From positions 1 through 64,000 of the forward strand of contig DASPNP010000014.1 of the NCBI GenBank assembly GCA_035626475.1: 64,000 nt of DNA, in the 5' to 3' direction. Below the pieces are notes generated by a model. It was not told the DNA's origin. It did not search any database and worked only from the letters and a program-made list of their open reading frames with translations. Below, piece after piece: positions 19,649-28,095 of this stretch; position 1 is the first letter of the stretch; each line of letters begins with the position of its first letter. Both the position numbers and the translations under genes were made by a program. This DNA comes from DASPKT01 sp035626475. Lineage in GTDB: Bacteria; Pseudomonadota; Alphaproteobacteria; Azospirillales; Azospirillaceae.

Positions 19649-20971
19649 TCAGGAGCCGTACAGCTTCTCCGGCAGCCACATGCCGATGCCCGGGAAGACG
19701 TAGAACAGCACCAGCGACACCAGCACCAGGAACATGAAGGGGATCATGCCCCGGAAGATGTCCGATAGCTCGATCCCCTTGGGGGCCACCCCCTTCAGGT
19801 AGAAGGCCGACATGGCCATGGGCGGCGATAGGAAGGAGGTCTGGATGTTCAGCGCCACCAGCACGCCGAAGAACACCGGGTCGATGCCGTAATTGTCCAG
19901 CAGCGGCAGGAAGATCGGCACGAAGATGATGATGATCTCCGTCCATTCCAGCGGCCAGCCCAGCAGGAAGATGATGATCTGGGTCAGCAGCAGGAACTGC
20001 CAGGGCGACAGGTCCAGGGTGGCGAACCACTGCTCGATCAGGTGATGGCCGCCCAGCAGCGCGAAGACGGAGGCGAAGATGTAGCTGCCGACGAACAGCC
20101 AGCAGACCATCGCGGCGGCGCGGCCGGTGAGGAACGTCGCCTCCTTGAACTTCTCCCAGGTCAGCGAGCGGTAGGCCGCCGCCAGCAGCACCGCGCCCAG
20201 CGCGCCGATGCCCGCCGCCTCGTGCGGGGTGGCGAGGCCGAATAGGATGGCGCCCAGCACCGCCAGGATCAGCGCGAAGAGCGGCAGGAAGGAGGTCAGG
20301 AGCATCCAGAGCACCTGCCCCAGCGGCACCCGCGATTCCGACTCCGGCAGCTTGGGCGCCAGGCTCGGGTTCAGCCACGCCCGGCCCATGACGTAGATCA
20401 TGTAGAGGCCGGCCAGCAGCAGGCCCGGGAACAGCGCCGCCGCGTAGAGCCGCACCACCGACACGCCGGCCATGGCGCCGTAGAGGATCAGCATGATCGA
20501 GGGCGGGATCAGGATGCCCAGGCAGCCGCCCGCCGCGATCACGCCGGTGGAGAGCTTCTTGTCGTAGCCGGCGCGCAGCATGGCCGGCAGCGCCAGCACG
20601 CCCATCAGCGTCACCACCGCGCCGACGATGCCGGTGGCGGTGGCGAACAGCGCGCAGGTCGCCAGCGTCGCCACCGCCAGCGAGCCCGGCACGTGGCGCA
20701 GCGCCACCTGGATGGACGTGAACAGCCGGTCCAGGATGTTCGCCCGCTCGACCATGTAGCCCATGAACAGGAACAGCGGCACCGAGATCAGCACGTCGTT
20801 CGACATGACGCCGTAGGTGCGCTGGACCAGCAGCGGGAAGATGGTGTCGCCGATGGCGTAGTAGCCGAAGCCGACGGACAGGGCGATCAGGGTGAAGGCG
20901 ATGGGGAAGCCGAGAAGGATGCTGAAGATGAAGGTCACCAGCATCAGGATGCCGATCGCGGGATCGCTCAT
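19649..20971 (-). CDS. TRAP transporter large permease (DctM/FcbT3 type)
   Basis: A 440-residue inner-membrane protein with about 12 hydrophobic helices. The N-terminus (GILMLVTFIFSILLGFPIAF) and the internal GILIPPSIMLILYG are diagnostic of the DctM family; the second half has QIIIFLLGWPLEWTEIIIIF and LNIQTSFLSPPMAMSAFYLKG. It drives Na+-coupled uptake of organic acids with the Q and P subunits. Its ATG overlaps the DctQ stop (ATGA). Sequence style fits the mannitol/chloroaromatic or alpha-keto acid subgroup. Confidence 0.96.
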   Translation of the reverse strand: MSDPAIGILMLVTFIFSILLGFPIAFTLIALSVGFGYYAIGDTIFPLLVQRTYGVMSNDVLISVPLFLFMGYMVERANILDRLFTSIQVALRHVPGSLAVATLATCALFATATGIVGAVVTLMGVLALPAMLRAGYDKKLSTGVIAAGGCLGILIPPSIMLILYGAMAGVSVVRLYAAALFPGLLLAGLYMIYVMGRAWLNPSLAPKLPESESRVPLGQVLWMLLTSFLPLFALILAVLGAILFGLATPHEAAGIGALGAVLLAAAYRSLTWEKFKEATFLTGRAAAMVCWLFVGSYIFASVFALLGGHHLIEQWFATLDLSPWQFLLLTQIIIFLLGWPLEWTEIIIIFVPIFLPLLDNYGIDPVFFGVLVALNIQTSFLSPPMAMSAFYLKGVAPKGIELSDIFRGMIPFMFLVLVSLVLFYVFPGIGMWLPEKLYGS

Positions 20972-21561
20972 ACGCCGTCTCCCGGACGCTGCTGGCCGCC
21001 GGCGGCGGCCTGGGCGACCATGATGTTCTCGAGCTCCTCCACGTCGTGCAGGCGCTGCGGCCAGTCGCCGGTGCGCAGGCAGATCAGGCAGCGCGCCACC
21101 TCGGCCAGCCCCTGGGCCAGCAGCAGGATGCCGACGATCGGGATCAGCGACTTGAAGTGATAGAGCGGCGGGCCGTTCGGGCTGAAGGAACTGTGCTCCT
21201 TCATGGTCCAGGACAGCTTGGCGAAGTCGTAGCCCGTGTAGATCAGGGCGAGCACGGCCGGGAAGAAGAAGACCAGGTACAGCGCCAGGTCGACTGTCGC
21301 CTGGGTCTTGGGACTCCAGTTCCGGTACAGGAAGTCGCCGCGCACATGGCCGTTGCGCGACAGCAGGTACGGCCCGCACATCAGGAACAGCGTGCCGTAC
21401 AGAATGTAGGACATGTCGTACGCCCACTCGGTCGGCCGGCCGAGCACGTAGCGCATGAAGACCTCGAGGCAGACCGCCGCGGTCAGCAGCACGATGCACC
21501 AGGAGAAGGCCTTGCCGACCAGCACGCTGGTGCGGTCGACGGCGAAGAGAAGCGATTGCAT
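20968..21561 (-). CDS. TRAP transporter small permease (DctQ type)
   Basis: A 197-residue membrane protein with four hydrophobic helices and the DctQ signatures (VFMRYVLGRPTEWAYDMSYI, a long periplasmic loop, and SLIPIVGILLLAQGLAE). The start at 21561 (MQSLLFAVDRTSV) follows the family pattern; the longer frame from 21621 has no signal. It lies between the binding-protein gene (88 nt away) and the large permease (ATGA overlap). Confidence 0.94.
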   Translation of the reverse strand: MQSLLFAVDRTSVLVGKAFSWCIVLLTAAVCLEVFMRYVLGRPTEWAYDMSYILYGTLFLMCGPYLLSRNGHVRGDFLYRNWSPKTQATVDLALYLVFFFPAVLALIYTGYDFAKLSWTMKEHSSFSPNGPPLYHFKSLIPIVGILLLAQGLAEVARCLICLRTGDWPQRLHDVEELENIMVAQAAAGGQQRPGDGV

Positions 21562-21649
21562 GGACGGCCCCGCGGAAGCCCGGAAGAGATGCGAGGGGGA
21601 GGAAAAGCGAAGGGGCGGCACCCCGGTCCCGGAATGCCGCCCCTGGGCG

Positions 21650-22798
21650 TCAGGCCTTCTTGAAGAAGTAGTCGTAGGCCATCTGCTGCTGCACCTCGTA
21701 CTCCAGCTCGAAGCCGACGACCCGCTTGGCGAAGGCCATCTGGCTGTCGATGACCTTCTTGAAGAAGGGATCGTTGGCCGAGAGCTGGTCCACCACCTTG
21801 CGCCAAGCGTCCAGCTGGGCCTTCAGCACGTTGTCGGGGGTCTTCTGGACCTTCACCCCGGCGGCCTTGATCGCCTCGAGGTCCTTGGAGTAGCGGTCCA
21901 TGGCCTTCCAGCTCATCTGCGCCGAGGCGGCGTCGGCCGCGACCTTCAGCACGGTCTGCAGCTCGGCCGGCAGGGCGCTGTACTTGCGCCGGTTGAACAG
22001 GACCTCGAACGACTCCGCCGACTGGTGGTAGCTGCCCAGCATGTAGTTCTTGGCGACGTCGGTGAAGCCCAGCGCCCGGTCCGAGGACGGGTTGTTGAAC
22101 TCGGCGCCGTCCAGCAGGCCGCGGTCGATGGCGGGCACGATGTCGCCGGCGCCCATGATGGTGACGGCGACGCCCATCTCCTTGTTCAGGTCCGCCGCCA
22201 GGCCGACCGTGCGGTACTTCTTGTTCTTCAGATCGTCGGGCCCGGTAACCGGGTTCTTGAACCAGCCCAGCGGCTGGGTCGGCATCGGCCCGTAGAGGAA
22301 GCCGACCAGGTCCAGCTTCAGGATGTCCTGCATCAGCTCGTTGTAGAGCTGCTCGCCGCCACCCTGCTTGATCCAGCCGAGGAACTGGTTGGCGCGCCAG
22401 CCATAGGCCGGCGGCGTGCCGAACAGGGAGAAGGCCTTGTGCTTGCCGTACCAGTAGGCGGTCACGCCGTGGCCGCCGTCCAGGGCGCCCGAGATGATCG
22501 CGTCCTGCAGCTGCAGCGCGCCGACGACGGCGCCGGACGGCAGCAGGTCCAGCTTCAGCCGGCCGCCGGAGAGCTGGTTGACGGTGTTGGCGTAATCGGC
22601 GGCGAATTCGTGGAAGATGTCGCGGGCCGGCCAGGTGCTCTGGAAGCGCAGGGTCGTGGTCTGCGCCCTGGAGATGCTGGGCATCGCCACGGTGCCGGCG
22701 GCGGCACCGGCGGCCACGCCGAAGAACTTGCGGCGCGACGCCCGGGCCTTGCGGGCGGTATCGGCGGAAACAGGCGGAAGCGTGGTCTCGTCGGTCAT
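21650..22798 (-). CDS. TRAP transporter substrate-binding protein (DctP/TakP-like)
   Basis: A 382-residue periplasmic binding protein. The N-terminus carries a twin-arginine-like signal (ASRRKFFGVAAGAAAG) ending in an AxA site (SRAQ), so it is probably exported folded by Tat. Family motifs: STWPARDIFHEFA, ALDGGHGVTAYWYGKH, and GGGEQLYNELM, which resemble the TakP/FcbT1 group that carries keto acids or chloroaromatic acids. Helix-rich C-terminus ends VGFELEYEVQQQM. The ligand is not certain. First gene of the P-Q-M operon. Confidence 0.95.
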   Translation of the reverse strand: MTDETTLPPVSADTARKARASRRKFFGVAAGAAAGTVAMPSISRAQTTTLRFQSTWPARDIFHEFAADYANTVNQLSGGRLKLDLLPSGAVVGALQLQDAIISGALDGGHGVTAYWYGKHKAFSLFGTPPAYGWRANQFLGWIKQGGGEQLYNELMQDILKLDLVGFLYGPMPTQPLGWFKNPVTGPDDLKNKKYRTVGLAADLNKEMGVAVTIMGAGDIVPAIDRGLLDGAEFNNPSSDRALGFTDVAKNYMLGSYHQSAESFEVLFNRRKYSALPAELQTVLKVAADAASAQMSWKAMDRYSKDLEAIKAAGVKVQKTPDNVLKAQLDAWRKVVDQLSANDPFFKKVIDSQMAFAKRVVGFELEYEVQQQMAYDYFFKKA

Positions 22799-23201
22799 CG
22801 ACTGCGTCTCCCTGGTTGGTCGGCCCCAGGCGCGGCACGCGGGGAGGCCGATCAGTTTTGTTCTCACCCGCGATCGCCAGAGGCCGCGGGCTTTCGTTAG
22901 CGTCCGAATGCTAGCCGGCTTTGGCCGGCGCATCAATTTGCCGTAACCGGCCTCCCACCGGCATGGGCTGTTCGGAGTGACTATTCCGGAGTAGGAGCGC
23001 GCCGCATGGCCCACCCCACCCCGGCGGCCACGCCGCGCATACCGCGTCGGCGCAGTCCCGAAAGAGACATAGGATTTGTTGCAGGGCCGGCAAGAGTGCC
23101 GTCGTCATCGTCGGCGCCTGCCCTTCGGCATCCTCCCTTCGACCGGATTGACCCGGCCCGGTCCGCCGGCCATGACGCTGCGGGGTGATCACGGGGCGAC
23201 G
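22799..23201. other. Divergent intergenic region between the TRAP operon and a sensor kinase
   Basis: About 400 bases without a supported gene; it must hold the two divergent promoters. A short plus-strand frame at 23006-23188 has no ribosome site and proline/arginine-rich shadow composition. No clear dyad was identified. Confidence 0.5.
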
Positions 23202-24836
23202 ATGGGAACGGCGGGCAGGAGCCTTTATGCGGCCATGGCGCTGCTGGCCGCGGCGGCGGTCGGCGGCGGCGGCTGGACGCTCGCCGACGGCCGGCGCGAG
23301 GCGCTGGAGCAGGCGGAGGGCGCCGCGCGCGACATGGCCGGCGTGGCGGCGGAGCACGCCCAGCGCCTGCTCGGCATGGGCGACCTGGTCATCGACGCCG
23401 TGACGCTGCAGCTGGAGCGGCGCGGCACCCTGGAAGGACTTCGCGACGATCCCGGCTTCCACGCGCTTATGCGGGACTATGCCGCCAAGCTGCCCGGCCG
23501 CGCCAATCTCTGGGTCGTCGGCCCCGATGCCCGGGTGATCGCCATGAACGGGCGGTTCCCGGCGCCGCCGGTGGACGTATCCGGCCGCGAGGTCTGGCGC
23601 GCCCATGTCGAGCAGGGGCTGGACCGCCATGTCGGCGAGGCGATCCTGGGCACGATCGACCGCGAGCCGCTCTTCACCTACAGCCGCCGGCTGACGCGCC
23701 CCGACGGCGGCCTGGCGGCGGTGGTGCTGATCTCCTTCCGGCCGGGCTCCTTCGACCGGCTGCGCTTTCCCGGCCCGCTGCACCAGAACGCGGTGATCGC
23801 GCTCTACCGCGACGACGGGCGGATGGTCGCGCGCTCGCCGCTCGATCCCGCCCTGCTGGAGAAGGGAGTACCGACCGCCCGCATGCGGCCCGGGTCGCCG
23901 GTGGGCGCCGACCGCGACACCTCGCCGGTGGACGGGCAGCTGCGGATCGTCGGCTGGCGCCGGCTGGAGGGCTGGCCGGTCGTCGCCATCGCCGGCATCG
24001 CCGAGGAGGTGGCGCTGGCCCCCTGGCGCACCGGCCTGTACCTGACCGCCGGGCTGCTGGCGGCGGTGCTGGCCGGGGCGGCGCTTCTGACCCGGTCCGG
24101 CGTGCGGGCGATGCGGCGGGAGGAGGTGCTGCGGCGCGACCTGGCCGCTACCGTGTGCGAGCTGCGCGCCGCCAACGGCAGGCTGGGCGAGGCGCTGGCG
24201 GAGAAGGCGATGCTGTTCCGCGAGGTCCACCACCGCATCAAGAACAATCTGCAGGTCACCTCCGCCCTGCTGCAGCTGCAGGCGTCGCGCTTCAAGGATG
24301 CGGGCGTGCGCGAGGCGTTCGAGCAGACCGAGGACCGGCTGCGCTCCATCGGTCTGCTGCACGAGTCCCTCTACCGCACCGACCAGGGCGGCGACGTCGA
24401 CCTGGCCGACTATCTGGGCCGGCTGGTGGGCATGCTGGCGGCGGCGCACGGGGCCGAGGCGCGGGGCATCCGCATCGTGCTGGCGCTCGACCCCTGCGCC
24501 ATCGCCCTGGAACGCGCCGTCCCGGTGGCGCTGGTGCTGACGGAGGTCATCACCAACGCCTTCAAGCACGGCTTCGCGGGGGCGGAGCCGGAACAGGCCC
24601 ATGTGCTGACCGTGTCCGCCTGCCGCGCCGGCGGCCTCTACCGGGTGGAGGTGCGCGACACCGGGCCCGGCATGCCCGAGGGGGCGGCGGCCTCCATGGG
24701 CACCAGCCTGATCCGCTCCCTCTCGCGCCAAGCGGAGGCCGAGTACGCCTACGCCAACGAGGGCGGCACCGTGTTCCGCCTCGCCCTGCCGCTGGAGAGG
24801 GCGCCCGCCGCGGCTGAGGCGCAGGCGGTGGGGTGA
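23202..24836 (+). CDS. Membrane sensor histidine kinase (HisKA_2 type)
   Basis: About 544 residues. Two membrane helices (near the N-terminus, LYAAMALLAAAAVGGGGW, and near residue 290, LYLTAGLLAAVLAGAALL) flank a periplasmic Cache-like sensor domain (LWVVGPDARVIAMNGRFP, DREPLFTYSRRL). The cytoplasmic part is a HisKA_2 dimerisation domain (FREVHHRIKNNLQVTSALL) and HATPase_c (LVLTEVITNAFKHGF, DTGPGM). The start is uncertain between 23172 and 23202; the second is nearer to a GGGGCG site. It is divergent from the TRAP operon, so it may control it, but no response regulator is adjacent. An incomplete phosphorelay, or partner elsewhere. Confidence 0.88.
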   Translation: MGTAGRSLYAAMALLAAAAVGGGGWTLADGRREALEQAEGAARDMAGVAAEHAQRLLGMGDLVIDAVTLQLERRGTLEGLRDDPGFHALMRDYAAKLPGRANLWVVGPDARVIAMNGRFPAPPVDVSGREVWRAHVEQGLDRHVGEAILGTIDREPLFTYSRRLTRPDGGLAAVVLISFRPGSFDRLRFPGPLHQNAVIALYRDDGRMVARSPLDPALLEKGVPTARMRPGSPVGADRDTSPVDGQLRIVGWRRLEGWPVVAIAGIAEEVALAPWRTGLYLTAGLLAAVLAGAALLTRSGVRAMRREEVLRRDLAATVCELRAANGRLGEALAEKAMLFREVHHRIKNNLQVTSALLQLQASRFKDAGVREAFEQTEDRLRSIGLLHESLYRTDQGGDVDLADYLGRLVGMLAAAHGAEARGIRIVLALDPCAIALERAVPVALVLTEVITNAFKHGFAGAEPEQAHVLTVSACRAGGLYRVEVRDTGPGMPEGAAASMGTSLIRSLSRQAEAEYAYANEGGTVFRLALPLERAPAAAEAQAVG

Positions 24837-24866
24837 GATATCATGGCGCGCCCGGGCCTACCTCAG

Positions 24867-25072
24867 CCGTCACCCCGGCGAAGGCCGGGGCCCAGGGGTT
24901 GCAGCAGGATACGACCAATGCAGCACCTGCAGGTCACATGAAGGTGAAGCCGCAATGCGACATCTCTTCCTCGGGGTTTCGCATTGCGCTCCGCTCCTCA
25001 CGACCTCCGGACGTGCTTCATCGACCGATCATGGCTGCAACCCCTGGGTCCCGGCTTTCGCCGGGATGACGG
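24867..25072. repeat. Nested palindromic repeat, copy B
   Basis: Same architecture as copy A: outer arms of about 37 nt starting CCGTCACCCCGGCG, an inner dyad at about 24930-25007 in the same direction as copy A, although the inner arms have degraded (AGGTCACATGAAG against ACGACCT). It lies between the sensor kinase stop and the convergent UdgX stop. Confidence 0.9.
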
Positions 25073-25105
25073 GAGTTAGTGTTGACCCGGACGGCACTTG
25101 GAACC

Positions 25106-26521
25106 CTATCGCGGATCACCCAACTCCGCCGCCCGCCGCAGATCCTGCACGAAGCGCGCATACTCCGCCTTGCGCGCCGCCTCGTCCGGCAGGCGCAGCA
25201 GGTAGGAGGGGTGGACGGTCAGCAGCAGCGTCCGGCCCTTCGCCAGCTCCGTCACCACGCCGCGCTCGCGCTGCACCGCCACGTCGCGGCCCAGCAGGGC
25301 GCGGCCGGCGGTGGCGCCGAGCGCGACGATGCGGGCCGGCTTCACCGTGCGGATCTCCTCCTCCAGCCACCAGCGGCAGGCGTCGATCTCGCCGGCGTTG
25401 GCCTTCTGGTGGATGCGGCGCTTGCCCTGGGGGGTGTATTTGAAATGCTTGACCGCGTTGGTGACGTAGGTCTCGGCGCGCACGATCCCGGCCTCGGCCA
25501 GCGCGCGGTCCAGCAGCTGGCCGGCGGGGCCGACGAAGGGACGGCCGGCCAGATCCTCCTGGTCGCCCGGCTGTTCGCCCACCAGCATCAGCGCCGCATT
25601 GGCGGGACCTTCGCCCGGCACCGCCCGGGTCGCCGGTTGCCAGAGCGGGCAGCGGCGGCAGGCCTGCAGCTCGGTCTCCTGGCGCTCCGGCATGGCGCCG
25701 CAGCCCCAGCGCTCGGCCCGCGCCGTCGGCAGGGTCGGCTGCGCCGCCACCATCTCGGCCACGCGCTTCCCCGCCTCCTGGATCAGCGGCCGGATCAGCC
25801 GCGCCTCGGGCAGGTTGCGCCAGTACTTCTGCGGCATCTCCGCCTTCATGGCGTCCACCTTCAGCCGGGCCGGGTTGAAGATGTTGGCGAAGTAGGTCCG
25901 CCAGTAGGCCTCCAGCGCATCCTCGTCCGGCACGTCGCGGCGGCTGGCGCCGGCGGCGAAGCTGAGGGTCTCCCCGTCCCAATGCGCGCTGCGCCCCGGC
26001 GTCAGGATCGACCAGCGCATCGAGGAGAAGCGCCGGGCAAAGAAGGGGGCCGCGCGCTCGACGATGTGATGATCCGGTTCGAACCAAGCGAGATAGTGCC
26101 CGTCGCGCTCCTTGAAGCGGACGAAGGCGTGCATCTTGTGCACGTCGCGGCCGATCGACTTCGCCATGGCGCGGGCGCGGTGCACCTCCGGGTCGGACGC
26201 GATCTCCAGCAGCGCGGGCGTCTCGGTCACCAGCCGCCAGAGCAGCCGGTAGAGCAGGGCGAAGCGCTCGGGATCGCGGTGGCAGACGACCGCCTCCGCC
26301 AGCTCGATGAAGTCCCTGGGCACGGTGAAGGGCAATGCTGCCGGCGGCGGGTCGGGGATGGGGGCGGCGCCGAACAGGTCGGCCCCGTCCCAGGTGACCG
26401 CCTCTGGCGGCACGCCGCACAGCACCAGCCGCCGCGCCGCCGCGCGCCAGCCGGCCAGGTCCACCGGCCCGTCCAGCCGGACGCCGTAGGTCTGCGCGGG
26501 GGAGGTGCGGGCGGCGCGCAT
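25106..26521 (-). CDS. udgX: DUF4130-UdgX fusion, uracil-DNA binding repair protein
   Basis: A 471-residue two-domain protein. Residues about 85-250 match the DUF4130/TIGR03915 domain (YRLLWRLVTETPALL, FVRFKERDGHYLAWFEPDHH). Residues about 285-460 form a family-4-like uracil-DNA glycosylase fold with GEQPGDQEDLAGRPFVGPAG, cysteines for an Fe-S cluster (CRRC, ACRWW) and the UdgX R-loop KRRIHQK, whose His371 corresponds to the histidine that forms a covalent bond to the deoxyribose left at uracil sites in mycobacterial UdgX. It is in a two-gene operon (4-nt gap) with the radical SAM protein, behind a LexA box. The product probably tags or shields uracil-containing DNA during damage responses. 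Confidence 0.95.
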   Translation of the reverse strand: MRAARTSPAQTYGVRLDGPVDLAGWRAAARRLVLCGVPPEAVTWDGADLFGAAPIPDPPPAALPFTVPRDFIELAEAVVCHRDPERFALLYRLLWRLVTETPALLEIASDPEVHRARAMAKSIGRDVHKMHAFVRFKERDGHYLAWFEPDHHIVERAAPFFARRFSSMRWSILTPGRSAHWDGETLSFAAGASRRDVPDEDALEAYWRTYFANIFNPARLKVDAMKAEMPQKYWRNLPEARLIRPLIQEAGKRVAEMVAAQPTLPTARAERWGCGAMPERQETELQACRRCPLWQPATRAVPGEGPANAALMLVGEQPGDQEDLAGRPFVGPAGQLLDRALAEAGIVRAETYVTNAVKHFKYTPQGKRRIHQKANAGEIDACRWWLEEEIRTVKPARIVALGATAGRALLGRDVAVQRERGVVTELAKGRTLLLTVHPSYLLRLPDEAARKAEYARFVQDLRRAAELGDPR

Positions 26522-26525
26522 CGGC

Positions 26526-27761
26526 TCAGGCCGCGAACAGATCGAGCTGGGCCGGCTTCGGCGCCAGCCGCGCCCGCAGATCCAGCCGGTCGAGCGGGGA
26601 GCGGCCCACCAGCGGGTCGGCGGTCACCACGAAGGGCGCCACCTTGGCGATGCTGACGCCCAGCCGCGCCAGATCGTCCATCCGCACCGCCTTGTGCCGG
26701 CGGGTGGCGATCAGCTTGTCGACCGTCTTCACCCCCAGCCCCGGCACCCGCAGCAGGCTTTCCCGGTCGGCGCGGTTGAGGTCCACGGGGAAGCGGTCGC
26801 GGTGCGCCAGCGCCCAGGCCAGCTTGGGGTCGATGGCGAGGTCCAGGTGCCCGCCCTCGGGCACGATCTCGCCCGCGTCGAAGCCGTAGAAGCGCATCAG
26901 CCAGTCCGCCTGGTAGAGCCGGTGCTCGCGCACCAGCGGCGGTGCCTTCAGAGGCAATGCCGCCGAGCTGTCGGGGATGGGGCTGAAGGCCGAGTAGTAG
27001 ACCCGCCGCAGCCGGTAGCCGGCATAGAGCTGCGAGGATGTGGCGAGGATGCCCTTGTCGTCGGTGCCGTCTGCGCCGACGATCATCTGCGTGCTCTGCC
27101 CGCCCGGGGCGAAGCGCGGCGCGGACTTCAGCTTGGCGGCCTTCGCCTCCTTCGCCTCGTCGATGCGCAGGCGCAGGTCGCCCATGGAACGGCGGATGGC
27201 GCGGGCGTCCTTCTCGGGCGCCAGCTCACTGAGCGTCGTCTCCCGCGGCATCTCGATGTTGATGCTGAGCCGGTCGGCGTAGCGGCCGGCCTCCGCCAGC
27301 AGCTCCGGGTCGGCGTCGGGGATGGTCTTCAGATGGATGTAGCCGCGGAAGCCGTGCTCCTCGCGCAGCATGCGCGCCACCCGCACCAGCTGCTCCATCG
27401 TGTGGTCGGGCGAGCGGATGATGCCGGAGCTGAGGAACAGCCCCTCGATGTAGTTGCGGCGGTAGAAGCCCAGCGTCAGCCGCACCACCTCCTCCGGCGT
27501 GAAGCGGGCGCGGCGCACGTTGCTGGAGCGGCGGTTCACGCAGTACAGGCAGTCATAGACGCAGAAATTGGTCAGTAGGATCTTCAGCAGCGAGATGCAG
27601 CGCCCGTCGGGCGCGTAGGCGTGGCAGATGCCCATGCCCTCGGTGCTGCCGATGGCGCCCTTGGCTCCCTTGCTGTCGCGCTTCTCGGTGCCACTGGACG
27701 CGCAGGAGGCGTCGTACTTGGCGGCGTCCGCCAGAATCTCGAGCTTCTCCCGCAGTTCCAC
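26526..27761 (-). CDS. Putative DNA modification/repair radical SAM protein (TIGR03916 type)
   Basis: A 411-residue radical SAM enzyme with Cys67, Cys71 and Cys74 in the cluster motif CVYDCLYC, followed by the (beta/alpha) barrel segments GLFLSSGIIRSPDH and INIEMPRETTLSELAP. Near the C-terminus a helix-hairpin-helix (VPGLGVKTVDKLIATRRHKA) should bind DNA. I choose GTG at 27761 because the family starts at ELREKLEILADAAKYDA and a GGGGAGCGGG site precedes it. Family knowledge links this protein to UdgX/DUF4130 neighbours, the reaction being unknown. A LexA-type box sits 27 nt upstream. Confidence 0.93.
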   Translation of the reverse strand: MELREKLEILADAAKYDASCASSGTEKRDSKGAKGAIGSTEGMGICHAYAPDGRCISLLKILLTNFCVYDCLYCVNRRSSNVRRARFTPEEVVRLTLGFYRRNYIEGLFLSSGIIRSPDHTMEQLVRVARMLREEHGFRGYIHLKTIPDADPELLAEAGRYADRLSINIEMPRETTLSELAPEKDARAIRRSMGDLRLRIDEAKEAKAAKLKSAPRFAPGGQSTQMIVGADGTDDKGILATSSQLYAGYRLRRVYYSAFSPIPDSSAALPLKAPPLVREHRLYQADWLMRFYGFDAGEIVPEGGHLDLAIDPKLAWALAHRDRFPVDLNRADRESLLRVPGLGVKTVDKLIATRRHKAVRMDDLARLGVSIAKVAPFVVTADPLVGRSPLDRLDLRARLAPKPAQLDLFAA

Positions 27762-27787
27762 CGGCCCGCTCCCCGCTTGTCGATATC

Positions 27788-27802
27788 GTTCATGATATGT
27801 TC
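27788..27802 (-). promoter_or_regulatory. Putative LexA (SOS) box, GTTC-N7-GTTC type
   Basis: Bases GTTCATGATATGTTC are a perfect GTTC-N7-GTTC direct repeat, the LexA site of Alphaproteobacteria (read GAAC-N7-GAAC on the operon strand). It is 26 nt upstream of the radical SAM start, where it would cover the promoter. No other perfect site was noticed near the start of any other gene. Confidence 0.85.
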
Positions 27803-28095
27803 TAGATGGGGTGCTGATCAAGGTCCGGGAGGGCGCCGGGCGCCTCATCGCAAGCCCGTGAATAACGGCCATTCACCAGGGATTGCCGGACTGTGACGAC
27901 CGTCACGTCCGCCGTGAGGTATATGAGCGATCCCTGTCGCCGTCGACGGATCAGGGCGACGGCCGCGGGGGGCGGTCGCCGCCGTCGGCATCCCAGGAGA
28001 CCCGGGACCGGACTCCCGCCGCGGGGGCGCGTCAGCGCCGGCGGGAGCGGTCCCCCGCTTTCCATCCCTGAACATCATTTCCGGACAGTACGACC
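27803..28095. other. Divergent intergenic region between the repair operon and the TPR genes
   Basis: About 290 bases that hold the repair-operon operator side and the upstream region of the TPR gene, including a CRP-type dyad at 27892-27907. No gene is supported here. Confidence 0.5.
27892..27907 (+). promoter_or_regulatory. CRP/FNR-family-like operator
   Basis: TGTGA-N6-TCACG, the layout of CRP-type binding sites, with fully symmetric GTGACG/CGTCAC core arms. It is about 190 nt upstream of the TPR gene at 28096. Which CRP-family protein would bind is unknown. Confidence 0.45.
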
